Positions 43,534 to 52,494 of a stretch of DNA of 64,000 nt are shown piece by piece. The notes below the pieces were generated by a model. That model did not search any database. It worked only from the letters and a program-made list of their open reading frames with translations, and was not told the origin of the DNA. The stretch spans positions 1-64,000 of the forward strand of contig NZ_LDTE01000086.1 in assembly GCF_001476905.1 (NCBI RefSeq), read 5' to 3'. The DNA is from Sphingomonas sanguinis (GTDB taxonomy: Bacteria; Pseudomonadota; Alphaproteobacteria; Sphingomonadales; Sphingomonadaceae). Both the position numbers and the translations under genes were made by a program. Each line of letters opens with the position of its first letter. Position 1 is the first letter of the stretch.

Positions 43534-43992
43534 TTGGCTGACACGCGCAAAAGGATATTGGCGGTCGCGTCGGGCGGCGGTCATTGGGAGCAGATGCTGC
43601 TGCTGCGCGATGCCTTTGTCGGCCATGACATCAGCTTTGCCACGACGATGAAGGGCCTGGGCGAGCGCGCCGGGATCGCCGGCGTTCGCGTGATCCACGA
43701 CTGCAACCGCAACAGCCCGATGTCGGCGGTGTTCTGTGTCCTCGACCTGCTGCGCGTGATGGCGCGGGTTCGCCCGCAGGTGATCGTCAGCACCGGCGCG
43801 CTGCCCGGCTTCCTGGCGCTTGCCATCGGGCGGCGGTTCGGCGTGAAGACGATCTGGGTCGACAGCATCGCCAATGCCGAGGAACTGTCGATGGCCGGGC
43901 AAAAGGCGAAGGCGCATGCCGATCTGTGGCTGTCGCAATGGCCGTTCGTCGCCGAGCGCTCAGGCGCAAGCTATGCGGGGTCGGTGCTGTGA
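43534..43992 (+). CDS. Alg14-like membrane-anchor subunit of a split glycosyltransferase
   Basis: A 152-residue protein matching the Alg14/PssD half of a bipartite GT-B enzyme: glycine-rich AVASGGGHWEQMLLLRDAF at the N-terminus and the domain core VRPQVIVSTGALPGFLAL. It recruits the catalytic half to the membrane. The start is TTG 43534, preceded by GGGGGAACG at good spacing; the open frame upstream has no homology. Its stop overlaps the GTG of the next gene, the catalytic half. It opens the exopolysaccharide locus. Confidence 0.82.
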   Translation: MADTRKRILAVASGGGHWEQMLLLRDAFVGHDISFATTMKGLGERAGIAGVRVIHDCNRNSPMSAVFCVLDLLRVMARVRPQVIVSTGALPGFLALAIGRRFGVKTIWVDSIANAEELSMAGQKAKAHADLWLSQWPFVAERSGASYAGSVL

Positions 43993-44459
43993 TCTTCGCG
44001 ACGGTCGGCACCCAATTGCCCTTCCCACGCTTTGTCGGCGCGCTGGATGCCATCGCCGGGCGGCGCGGTCTTCGCATCGTTGCCCAGACCTGCGGCGACA
44101 CCGACGCGCGTCCGCATCTGGATCGGCACGAACATCTCGACCCGGTGACATTCGATCGTTTCGTTCGGGAGGCGAGCGTGATCGTCGGCCATGCGGGCAT
44201 CGGCAGCATCCTGAGCGCGGGGCGCGCGGGCAAGCCGATCATCCTCTATCCGCGCCGCGCCAGCCTGGGCGAGCATCGCAACGAGCACCAGCTGGCCACC
44301 GTCGCCGCGCTGTGCGACAGGCCCGGCATCCATATCGCACATAGCGACGAAGAGCTTGAGGCGCTGCTGACCACGCCCGACCTGACGCCCTTTCAGCTGG
44401 AACAGAGCGCCAACCGTACCGCGCTGGTCGACCGGCTGCGGGCGTTCATCGCGGCATAG
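43989..44459 (+). CDS. Alg13-like catalytic subunit of a split glycosyltransferase
   Basis: A 156-residue protein with the GT28 C-terminal fold: IFATVGTQLPFPRFV at the start and the nucleotide-sugar-binding segment GHAGIGSILSAGRAGKP, close to Alg13/PssE. It pairs with the preceding Alg14-like subunit to transfer the second sugar of a repeat unit, often glucuronic acid in rhizobial PssDE. The donor here is not readable. It starts at GTG within the previous stop (GTGA). Confidence 0.83.
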   Translation: MIFATVGTQLPFPRFVGALDAIAGRRGLRIVAQTCGDTDARPHLDRHEHLDPVTFDRFVREASVIVGHAGIGSILSAGRAGKPIILYPRRASLGEHRNEHQLATVAALCDRPGIHIAHSDEELEALLTTPDLTPFQLEQSANRTALVDRLRAFIAA

Positions 44460-44503
44460 CGGATTCCCTCCGAGACGTCGCGCCTGCCCCTCGGCCAAAG
44501 GAA

Positions 44504-45709
44504 CTACTGCCCCGGCGGGGGCGCTTTCGGACCAGCGGCGATCAGCGCCAGCCACTGGTCGACGACCCGGTTGAGATCGCAGGCGTCATGCGCCTTCACC
44601 TTTGGCCTTGCACCGTCGCGCCAGGCGCGAACTCGCTCGACCACCGCCTGGGTGTCGGTCACATCCATGCGCTCGTCGGGCCCCAGCAACTCAGTCGCCG
44701 CGCCGAAGTCATGCGCCAGCACCGGCGTGCCCAAGGCATGGCTTTCGGCAAAGACCAGTCCGAAAGTCTCGGGCACCCGATCGGCGGGATAGAAGACGCA
44801 CAGCGCCTGTTGGACTTCGGCAAAGACGCGGTCCTGCGCCAGTGGGCCGAGCATCACGACGCGCTCCTGACGCTGGCCTTCGCCCAGGTCATAGGCGGGG
44901 CTGGCCACGCGCAGCTCCATGTCGGGCATCGCCGACCGGACCGACGCAAACGCCTTCAACACCAAGTCCAGACCCTTCCAGGCCGCACTGAAGAAGACCA
45001 GGCGATTCCGGTCGTAAGCGGTATCGGCGGGGGCCGCCCCGATGACGACGGGATTGTAGATGAAGCCGACACGCCCCGCCTCGCGCGCGCTGCTGGTCAG
45101 GCGATCGGCGGCCAGGAAGGCGCGTATATTGCCGACATGCGCCCGCGAGACGCCGATCCACTGCACGCCGAGCACGCGCGCGACGAGACTGCGCGCTTCG
45201 GCCTTGAGGCCGCGTTTCCAACGCCCGCCGCGGACCGAGCGGTCCTCGACCGGCTGCCAGTCGTGCATCCACACGATGTAGCGCGCGCGACGGTTCCACC
45301 GCGAGAGGCGGACCAGCGGCTGCGACTTCCGCTGCAGGATGATGACATCCGCTGCGGTGACCGGGTCTTCGGCATCCTCGGTCGACGCCCAGGTGACGCC
45401 GCCGTCCTCGATCCGGTCGCCACCCTGCCGCGCGCTTTGCAGGACGGTGACGTCATGGACCTTCGCCAATCCGGTCGCGATATGGATCACGGTGTTTTCC
45501 GCGCCGCCGATGCCGACGCTGGCATCACCCAGCGAGACGGCGCTGTACGGGGCCTGCGACACGATGTCGTAGATGACGATGCGCTGCTTGCCGATGACCC
45601 TTCTCCCCCGTCCGCCCCCGCTGGCAGGTCGTTTCCTTACCACCGGGTCGATCCTCGACAAGGCGGCGCGTCGGGCAGTGACACCAGGGCCCCGATCAGT
45701 TTGTGCCAT
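44504..45709 (-). CDS. Glycosyltransferase family 4
   Basis: A GT-B enzyme. Recognisable homology starts at RIVIYDIVSQAPYSAVSLGD, about residue 43 of the 401-residue frame, and includes VSLGDASVGIGGAENTV and the E-x7-E region ETFGLVFAESHALGTPV. The N-terminal 40 residues are basic and low in homology, so the start is doubtful; a GTG at 45643 is an alternative, and no good ribosome site precedes ATG 45709. It is transcribed against the Alg13/14 pair and divergent from the secreted pair at 45838. Confidence 0.82.
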   Translation of the reverse strand: MAQTDRGPGVTARRAALSRIDPVVRKRPASGGGRGRRVIGKQRIVIYDIVSQAPYSAVSLGDASVGIGGAENTVIHIATGLAKVHDVTVLQSARQGGDRIEDGGVTWASTEDAEDPVTAADVIILQRKSQPLVRLSRWNRRARYIVWMHDWQPVEDRSVRGGRWKRGLKAEARSLVARVLGVQWIGVSRAHVGNIRAFLAADRLTSSAREAGRVGFIYNPVVIGAAPADTAYDRNRLVFFSAAWKGLDLVLKAFASVRSAMPDMELRVASPAYDLGEGQRQERVVMLGPLAQDRVFAEVQQALCVFYPADRVPETFGLVFAESHALGTPVLAHDFGAATELLGPDERMDVTDTQAVVERVRAWRDGARPKVKAHDACDLNRVVDQWLALIAAGPKAPPPGQ

Positions 45710-45837
45710 TCAGGGAAGGCTTCCCCGCCGTGCACGTCCAACAAAATGCGCCGACCTCGCAGCACAGCTGCCATTACCCCTGTCCTACAGGACCGAAAGT
45801 GGAACATGAGGGTGCCGACATTCGGGAGGGAGCAGCA

Positions 45838-46317
45838 ATGATTCGGAGGACGCGATGGGCGGTGCTGACCGCCATGGGATTGACTTGGACCGTGCCAGGA
45901 GCCGCCCAGACCACAGGCAGCTCGGTGCAGTTTCCCGGCGGCTATGCCCCCGGCTCCGCGCCATGCGTGCGACAGTCTGATGGCAGTTGCGTGCCCGTCG
46001 GCCCGGCAGCGCCCTTACCGGTCGCCGCCAAGCAGGAAAACCTGACGCTCGCCGTCGCGAACAGCGCGGCACCGGCGCATACGGTCTATGGCGGCACCTA
46101 TATCTTTGGTCAGACATGCGGGTCCTATAATGGCGGGACGCTGGCACTGCGTTATCGCGGGCCGGACGGGGTGACGATGCTGACGTTGCTGACCAGGGGG
46201 AGCAGCGATGCGGCGGGGGGCGCGGCATCCGTGACCCTGGGCAGTCAGGCGATCGTCGACGTGGTCCTGCCGACCGGCTCGACCGAGTGCGTCGCCACGC
46301 TCGCGCGGGTGCCGTGA
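45838..46317 (+). CDS. Secreted protein of unknown function in the EPS locus
   Basis: A 159-residue protein with a signal peptide (cleavage near GAA|Q, about residue 23). The mature part has one cysteine pair near SAPCVRQSDGSCVPVGP, another in FGQTCGSY and a late TECVAT, with strands rich in G/T/V that suggest a small beta-sandwich. I recognise no family. GGGAGGGAG precedes the ATG. The stop overlaps the next gene as TGATG, so it is co-translated with a secreted SGNH protein and may be its partner or chaperone. Confidence 0.8.
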   Translation: MIRRTRWAVLTAMGLTWTVPGAAQTTGSSVQFPGGYAPGSAPCVRQSDGSCVPVGPAAPLPVAAKQENLTLAVANSAAPAHTVYGGTYIFGQTCGSYNGGTLALRYRGPDGVTMLTLLTRGSSDAAGGAASVTLGSQAIVDVVLPTGSTECVATLARVP

Positions 46318-47996
46318 TGCGGCGGCTGTGGATCGCCGTCGCCGCATGGGCGACCGTCGTCACCGGGCCAGTCGCAGCGCAAGTCGTCGCCACCAATCCG
46401 GGCCCCATCGCAAATGGCCAACCGGCGGGCACACCGACCGGCCCGGCCTGGATGTTCGGCACCTCGTCCTTCCGCACCGCCGGGGCCGATCTCTATCGGA
46501 TGGCGGCGTCGGACGCGAACCGGCTGACCGAGCTGTCGGACCTCTATCTGACGCCGCAACCGGCGGGCTGGCGCGTGGTCTTCGCCAATTTCGGGCTGGA
46601 CCCCAATTCGCGCCCCGCCGGAAGTGCGCGTGAGCTGCGGCCGGGCAATAGCAACGTCCTGAATTATGTCGTCGCGTTCACCGGGGCGAACGGCACCGGC
46701 ACCCGCGTCGCGCTGACCTTTGGCGGGGCGGGCAGCGTCGTGATGGGCGATGGAGGCTTCGTCATAAGCGATCCCGTGCCGACGCCCTGGCCCGGCGGAT
46801 TTCTGCGGACTTCGATCAGCACCGCGATGGGCGCCGCGCGTCCGCGCGGTTTCACCAGCATGGGCCAGCTGGGCGAAGTGCGGCGGCATCTGGCGACGGC
46901 GAACCCGTCCTATGCGGCGGGTGGCTCGATCGCGAATGTCGGGCTCGCGGCGAACACGACCAATGGTTATTCGCCCGTGGCGGTCCTCATCCCTTGGACA
47001 CGGCAGCCATCCGTCCTGGAGATCGGCGACAGCATCACCCAGCAGGACGACTTGCCCCAGCTGGCGAGCCCACGCGGGATGGTCGGCGGCGTCACACGGG
47101 GGCTGGACGATGATGCGACCACAGGCCGGTTCGGTGTCGGCAATTTCGGGCATCACGGCGCACAGATGGCCGACTTCATGGATCTGGCCGATGGCCGCTT
47201 CGGCCTGCGCTATGCCCTGCTCTCACATATCCGCACCGTGTTGAACGGTCGACAGGTCTGGCCCTTCTCGGCCATCTGGAGCCAGGGGCTGCGCAACGAC
47301 TTTTCATCCATGTATTATCCGGAAGGCACGCCGCCCGACACGGCGGTCGCGGACATGGAGGCGCGGGCCACGGCCTGGTGGGGCTTTTTGGCCAAGACCT
47401 TTCCCGGCGTGCCCATCATCCAGTCGACGATTACGCCGCGCACCGTTGACGTGACCAGCGGCAGAACGACACTGTCGGCACAGACGGGCAACGGCCTGGG
47501 CAGTCAGTCGCCGCTCCAGACCGTCAACGACTGGATCATGACCCGCCCCGCCCCTCTGGCACTCGCGGTCGATCTGCGTCCGGCCTATCAGGCGGCGGGG
47601 GACGGCACGGGCATGCCGAAATGGAAACAGACACCGCTGGCCGCGTCCGGCGGGGGGACGCTGACCGGCGCGCTGGCGGCAGGGACCGACATTTCCGGCA
47701 CCGGGATACGGGTGAATGCCACGGTCGCGCCCAGGCCGGGGGAGTATCTGGTGTTCGAGCCCGGCAGCCCGAATATCGAGATCGCGTCGCAGGCGGTGTC
47801 GGTCGTGAACACTGGCGATGGCAGCTATACCGTCAGGACACCCTATTATGCCGCGCGCAAGGCGCATGCCGCCGGGTCCATGGTGTCGACCTCGAACAGT
47901 GCCGATGGAACGCACCCCGGATCGGCAGCGCAGCAGGCGGCAGCCGCGCCGGTCATCGCCGCCAAGCCGAAGATCGCGACGCTGACCGCGCGCTGA
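46317..47996 (+). CDS. Secreted SGNH-hydrolase-like protein of the EPS locus
   Basis: A 559-residue protein with a signal peptide (about residue 21). A beta-rich N-terminal region of some 210 residues is followed by an SGNH-type core: LEIGDSITQQDDLP holds the nucleophile serine, NFGHHGAQMADF lies in the middle, and DGTHPGSAAQQ carries the terminal Asp/His pair. Between them, around residues 440-510, is an inserted beta-rich stretch (ATVAPRPGEYLVFEPGSP). An extracellular polysaccharide esterase is the likely role. It is translationally coupled to the preceding unknown gene. Confidence 0.78.
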   Translation: MRRLWIAVAAWATVVTGPVAAQVVATNPGPIANGQPAGTPTGPAWMFGTSSFRTAGADLYRMAASDANRLTELSDLYLTPQPAGWRVVFANFGLDPNSRPAGSARELRPGNSNVLNYVVAFTGANGTGTRVALTFGGAGSVVMGDGGFVISDPVPTPWPGGFLRTSISTAMGAARPRGFTSMGQLGEVRRHLATANPSYAAGGSIANVGLAANTTNGYSPVAVLIPWTRQPSVLEIGDSITQQDDLPQLASPRGMVGGVTRGLDDDATTGRFGVGNFGHHGAQMADFMDLADGRFGLRYALLSHIRTVLNGRQVWPFSAIWSQGLRNDFSSMYYPEGTPPDTAVADMEARATAWWGFLAKTFPGVPIIQSTITPRTVDVTSGRTTLSAQTGNGLGSQSPLQTVNDWIMTRPAPLALAVDLRPAYQAAGDGTGMPKWKQTPLAASGGGTLTGALAAGTDISGTGIRVNATVAPRPGEYLVFEPGSPNIEIASQAVSVVNTGDGSYTVRTPYYAARKAHAAGSMVSTSNSADGTHPGSAAQQAAAAPVIAAKPKIATLTAR

Positions 47997-48102
47997 TACG
48001 GGACGGGGCGCGGTCGATTGGCGTCCCGACCTGCCCTGTTTCGAGAATTCCTGCCCCGGCAAGGCCGTCGCGCGGGTCATCAAACCCCGCTAGGCCCACG
48101 GG

Positions 48103-49422
48103 ATGGAACGGTTGGGCGACGGGCAGTTCAGGACGGAATGGGGATCGGCGCGAACACGGGCGGCGGCCATCCTGCTGGCGAGCCTGTTGACGGCGGAGCA
48201 AATGGCGTTCGGCGCGAACGGACCGTTGCTCGCGCTGCTGGCGGCGGCGGGACAGATGGCCGTGGCGATGGCTGTCCTGATCCTGCTCGCGCCGCCCGCT
48301 GCCTTCTGGCGTGCAGCCGCACCCGTCCTGATCCTGGCGCTGGCCACTATCGGCTGGGTCGCGCTCCATGCGCTGCCGGGACACGCCATCGCGCCGGATC
48401 TGGTCGCACCCGGCATGGTTCGGGCGATCGGCCTTCTCGCCCTGCTGCTGGCATCGGCCTGGATCGGCTATCGGCGGGGATTGATGCGGATCGCCATCGG
48501 CTGGATCGTGCTGATCGGACTGATCCAGATCGCTGTCGGGCTGATCCTGCGTGGGATCGACCCCGGCCATGTGTGGGGCGTCGACAAAGGCATTCTGGTC
48601 GACCGCTTCACCGGCACTTCGCTCAACGCCAATGCCACGGGCTGCCTGTTCGGAGTGATCGCGTTGCTGGGCCTTGGGCGCTGGCTGACCCTGATGCGCG
48701 AAAGCGGCGAGGATCGCGACAGCGGCGTCGTGGCACGCATCGCCGCGATGCTAGGCCTGACCATGGGCACCGGCGCCTGCTTCATCACCGGCTCACGCAC
48801 CGCGCTGTTGCTGCTCGTCATCGGGCTGTCTTTCGTCGCGGGGCGCGATCCGTTGCTGCGGCGGCGACTTCTTCGTCCGAAAGGGCTCGCCTTGCTTGCG
48901 GTCGTGGGGTTCGTCCTCATCATGCTGGCGCTGACGATCGGCGACGTCACCATGGATCGGATGACGATGACCTCCACCGATGCCGTCACCCGCGTCGAGA
49001 TATGGCGCCATTATGCCGCGCTGGCCGCGCGATCCTGGCTCTGGGGCTATGGCCCGCTCAGCTTCGACGAGGTCAATCTGATGAGCCTGCGCACCGCCGA
49101 GCAGGCCCATCTGCTATGGTATGTCCATTCCGCGCATGACGAAATCCTGTCGCTGCTGCTTGAAGGCGGTGTGCCCTATCTTGTGCTGACGATAATGACG
49201 ATGGCGGCGATCCTCCTCGACATCCATCGGCACCGCGATGCGAAACGCGCCGATCCGTTGCTCCGCGCGATGATGGTCGCCACGGCCCTGGTCCTGGCCT
49301 GTGCGATGGTCGACATCACGCTCGACGTGCCCGCCATGGCCGGTTTGACCACCGTGTTGATCGGCCTGCCCTGGGGGCGGGCGATGCGCCGCGCCGTCGA
49401 TACGCGTTACAGCCCCCGATAG
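48103..49422 (+). CDS. O-antigen ligase / Wzy-type polysaccharide polymerase (first copy)
   Basis: A 439-residue protein with about eleven membrane segments and a periplasmic loop typical of the Wzy_C/WaaL fold. The motif HSAHDEILSLLLEGGVPYLVL near the C-terminus and TGSRTALLLLVIGLSF before it are characteristic. It polymerises or ligates lipid-linked repeats on the periplasmic face. There is a second protein of this type at 52495. Its 3' end overlaps the convergent beta-helix lipoprotein gene by 16 bases. Confidence 0.82.
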   Translation: MERLGDGQFRTEWGSARTRAAAILLASLLTAEQMAFGANGPLLALLAAAGQMAVAMAVLILLAPPAAFWRAAAPVLILALATIGWVALHALPGHAIAPDLVAPGMVRAIGLLALLLASAWIGYRRGLMRIAIGWIVLIGLIQIAVGLILRGIDPGHVWGVDKGILVDRFTGTSLNANATGCLFGVIALLGLGRWLTLMRESGEDRDSGVVARIAAMLGLTMGTGACFITGSRTALLLLVIGLSFVAGRDPLLRRRLLRPKGLALLAVVGFVLIMLALTIGDVTMDRMTMTSTDAVTRVEIWRHYAALAARSWLWGYGPLSFDEVNLMSLRTAEQAHLLWYVHSAHDEILSLLLEGGVPYLVLTIMTMAAILLDIHRHRDAKRADPLLRAMMVATALVLACAMVDITLDVPAMAGLTTVLIGLPWGRAMRRAVDTRYSPR

Positions 49423-50684
49423 CCCGGCGAGCGATAGTTCAGCCCCGCCGCGCCCTCGCGGACGAACTGCCCGACCAGGGGCTGGCCGACCAGCGCCGAT
49501 CCGCTGATTTCCGGGATGGTCGGCCAAGTTAGGACATTGCCCTTCAGCACCGCGCCGCCCAGCTTATTCCACGGAATCTTGTTGCTGGCGGGCCAGACGA
49601 CCTGTTCCTGCACCATCCCCGCCTTATAGGACCAGCTGCTGGTGCCGACATAGACCTGGTCGAGCAGGACCGGCTGGCGCTTCTGGTTCTGGTCGTCGAA
49701 CAGCCAGAGCAGATAGCCGCTCTGCGCCGTCGGATCGATATAGCGCAGGTCGACGCGGTGCAGCTCCACGCTGCCCAACAGGTGCTGCGGCGACAGGAAC
49801 AGCCCCTGATATTGCGAGGTGCCGGTCAGCTTGTCGATGCGCAGGTTGCGGCACGATCCATAGAATTGGACCAGATCGGCGTGCAGGCCGCTGGTCGTCG
49901 ACATCGCGCCCAGCAGGCGCACATTCTGGATCGTATAGTCGGGCCCCGGCGTCGCCTGGTCCCAGCCGCCGATCTCGATCGCATCATAGCCATAGGATTG
50001 CGCGAGGTCGATCTTCACCCCTTCGATAAAGGTCGTGCTGCCGCTCGGCTGGCCCGAGAATTTCAGCGCGGCGCGCGGATGCAGGCCGACATAGCGCCAC
50101 GTCACCGTTCCGTCCGCGATCGCGCTGCCGGTGCCAGACGGCGTCGAGGATGCGCCCGTCTTGCCGCCCGTCACCGCCTGGTACATCGCGAACGAACCCG
50201 TCGGCAGGACGACCATGTCCCCCTTCGCGAAGGATGTGCCTGCCGCATAGGGCTTGACCGCGGGAACATGGATTTCCCCGCCCATCAGCACGATGTTGCG
50301 GCCCCCGATGATCTGCAACGGCTCCTCCACCGCCCGGTTGGTCGGCAGCAGGATGCGCAGGTCCTGGTCATAGGGGAATTTGTATGACGCCTCGAGATGC
50401 GCGACAGAGCGCAGGTCGACGACCTTCTCCTTGGTCAGCGTCGGCGGAGCCCAACGCAGGGCGTCGCCGACCGGGATTGCCGAAATCGCCTCGGTCTGGG
50501 CGAAGGTCGTCGTGTCGGCCGTGGCGGGGGTGGGCGTCGGTGTGGCGGTGGGCGTAGGCGTTGGCACGACTTCCGCCGGAGCGCTGACGACCGTGACCGA
50601 GGATGGCCCGCCGGTGGTCGCCGATCCGCCTCCACAGGCATTGAGCATGGCACATGACAGAAGCGTAGGCAGCATCCGACGCAT
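49407..50684 (-). CDS. Parallel beta-helix lipoprotein
   Basis: A 425-residue lipoprotein with lipobox LNAC (cysteine 17), then a V-P-T-rich repeat linker with PTPTPTATPTPTP at about residues 36-50. The rest resembles a right-handed beta-helix, with regularly spaced short strands such as LQIIGGRNIVLMGGEIHVP, TFIEGVKIDLAQSYGYDAIEI and CRNLRIDKLTGTSQYQGLFL. Such folds bind or cleave polysaccharides; no catalytic site can be named. ATG 50684 is chosen for the lipoprotein signal, although the frame opens at 50855. Confidence 0.78.
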   Translation of the reverse strand: MRRMLPTLLSCAMLNACGGGSATTGGPSSVTVVSAPAEVVPTPTPTATPTPTPATADTTTFAQTEAISAIPVGDALRWAPPTLTKEKVVDLRSVAHLEASYKFPYDQDLRILLPTNRAVEEPLQIIGGRNIVLMGGEIHVPAVKPYAAGTSFAKGDMVVLPTGSFAMYQAVTGGKTGASSTPSGTGSAIADGTVTWRYVGLHPRAALKFSGQPSGSTTFIEGVKIDLAQSYGYDAIEIGGWDQATPGPDYTIQNVRLLGAMSTTSGLHADLVQFYGSCRNLRIDKLTGTSQYQGLFLSPQHLLGSVELHRVDLRYIDPTAQSGYLLWLFDDQNQKRQPVLLDQVYVGTSSWSYKAGMVQEQVVWPASNKIPWNKLGGAVLKGNVLTWPTIPEISGSALVGQPLVGQFVREGAAGLNYRSPGYRGL

Positions 50685-50941
50685 GATGGGGCTTTTCCAT
50701 TTCGATTGTGTGCAATCGTTTTGCCCTGCCCCCCTCACCGGACGCTTTCGCGCGAAGGTTAACGCTCTGTTTGCCCATATTTTTGGCCAAGCTCGCCGCG
50801 ATCCGACCGTTCCACGGCGGGTCAGTCCACGCCCGATGGGCTCTTGCATGGCCACAGGGCGGCTATAGGGCTTGGTCGTCCCGGTCCGTCGTACAGATGT
50901 TCAGCGCGCGTGTACGCGGCCGCTCAAGCAAGGATTGGCAT

Positions 50942-51850
50942 GTGATCGGTTACCTCATCCAGGCCCATGCGAACCCCGCACAACTCCTCCACCTGGTCGA
51001 GGCGCTCCGGTCGCCGGTCGCGCGCACCTGGGTTCACATCGATCGCAAGGCTCCCCTGACGCCGTTCGAGACTACGATCGGCGCGGTCGCAACGTTCGTC
51101 GAGCATCGGGTGGACGTGCACTGGGGCGGATGGTCGCAAGTCCAGGCGACGCTCAACCTGATGCGCCGTGCGCTCCGCGACGAGCCAGGCCTCACCCATC
51201 TCGCGCTGCTGAGCGGGGCGGACTATCCTCTATCATCGCCCGAGACGCTGCTCGCCTATCTGCAGGCGAGCGGGCAGGAGCACATCGACACGGCCCCCTT
51301 CCCCTCCGTCGAATTGAAGAAGCCCTGGAGCCGTATTTCCAAGCGCTTCGTCGAGGGTGGCGAACGGGGCGGCAGCGGCAAGGCCCGCGCGATCCGCACG
51401 CTTAATCGCGTGCTTCGCCTGCTGCCCGACCGCGCCGTTCACCGACGATTGAAAGGGCTGACGCTTCATACCGGCGGTAGCTGGTGGGTGATCTCGGCCG
51501 ATGCGGGCCGCGCCATTCTCGATTTCGTCGACAGCGGTCACCCTAGCCTGGGGCTATTCCGGTCGGCACGATGCCCGGACGAGATGTTTTTCCAGACACT
51601 GCTCAGCTCGGGACTGACCCAGCGGCCGATCGGCTGTGCGCTGACCTGGGCTGACTGGAGCCGCCGCAGCGCCAGTCCCGAAGTGCTGAACGAGACGCAT
51701 CTGGTGCTGTTCGCCGATCCGAATTTTCACCTGGATGGCATCCACGGCACCGGCCCCTGTTTCTTCGTGCGCAAGACGCCCGTCGACGACGGGACCTTGG
51801 CCGCGCAGCTCCGCAAACTGTGGCGCAAGCCCAATATGACGGCCACCTGA
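50942..51850 (+). CDS. Beta-1,6-N-acetylglucosaminyltransferase-like protein (GT14, core-2/I-branching type)
   Basis: A 302-residue enzyme of the GT14 family that forms branches in polysaccharides. The start is GTG 50942 with AAGGA at 50930-50934 and 7-base spacing; the product then begins with IGYLIQAHANPAQL, the normal family N-terminus. Further motifs are THLALLSGADYPLSS and LHTGGSWWVISADAGRAILDF, and the CPDEMFFQTLL region holds the catalytic Glu. The preceding ATG at 50897 would add 15 residues. Confidence 0.85.
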   Translation: MIGYLIQAHANPAQLLHLVEALRSPVARTWVHIDRKAPLTPFETTIGAVATFVEHRVDVHWGGWSQVQATLNLMRRALRDEPGLTHLALLSGADYPLSSPETLLAYLQASGQEHIDTAPFPSVELKKPWSRISKRFVEGGERGGSGKARAIRTLNRVLRLLPDRAVHRRLKGLTLHTGGSWWVISADAGRAILDFVDSGHPSLGLFRSARCPDEMFFQTLLSSGLTQRPIGCALTWADWSRRSASPEVLNETHLVLFADPNFHLDGIHGTGPCFFVRKTPVDDGTLAAQLRKLWRKPNMTAT

Positions 51851-51978
51851 CCCATATTGGCCCTGTCGGGTGCGGGATCGTTGCTTTTCGCACGGACCCC
51901 GGATCGTTATGGCAGTGCAGCAAGGGGGAAGGCATCGTTCGGGCAGAATTCCGTGCCCGCGTGCCGACTAGACAGTCT

Positions 51979-52461
51979 ATGGCCAGTCTGAACAAGTTCC
52001 TGTGGCTGCAACGCGCGCTGATCCGCGCCCGTATCTATTACTATAATCGCGTCTGGGGCATGTCGCTGCACCCCACGGTGCGCATGTCGATGACCGCCAA
52101 GTTCGACCGCACCTATCCGCGCGGGATGCATATCGGCGAGCGGACCTATGTGGCGTTCGGCGCGGCCATCCTGACCCATGACATGACGCGCGGCATGTAT
52201 GTCGACACTGTGATCGGCCGACATTGCTTCATCGGGGCGAAGAGCATCATCATGCCCGGCATCCGCATCGGTGACGAGTCGATCGTCGCGGCCGGCGCCG
52301 TGGTGACCAAGGACGTGCCGCCCCGCTGTATCGTAGCGGGTAATCCGGCACAGATCGTCCGTCGGGATATCGAGGTCGGTCATTATGGCCGCTTTCGCTC
52401 GGTGGATGCCCCCAAGCCGGTTGTTGACGACGTGGCCGAACCGTCGCTGCAACATGGCTGA
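51979..52461 (+). CDS. Hexapeptide-repeat acyltransferase (WcaF/NodL type)
   Basis: A 160-residue left-handed beta-helix transferase. The hexapeptide repeats run from about residue 45 (MHIGERTYVAFGAAILTH) to GNPAQIVRRD. The catalytic His lies in ILTHDMTRGMYV, and the terminal coil is VIVAGNPAQ-like. It probably O-acetylates a sugar of the polymer. The ribosome site is weak, and the open frame extends upstream. It lies between the GT14 and the second Wzy-type gene. Confidence 0.85.
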   Translation: MASLNKFLWLQRALIRARIYYYNRVWGMSLHPTVRMSMTAKFDRTYPRGMHIGERTYVAFGAAILTHDMTRGMYVDTVIGRHCFIGAKSIIMPGIRIGDESIVAAGAVVTKDVPPRCIVAGNPAQIVRRDIEVGHYGRFRSVDAPKPVVDDVAEPSLQHG

Positions 52462-52494
52462 TCGCCGCCCTGACCCCCGCAAGGTAGGCCGCGC

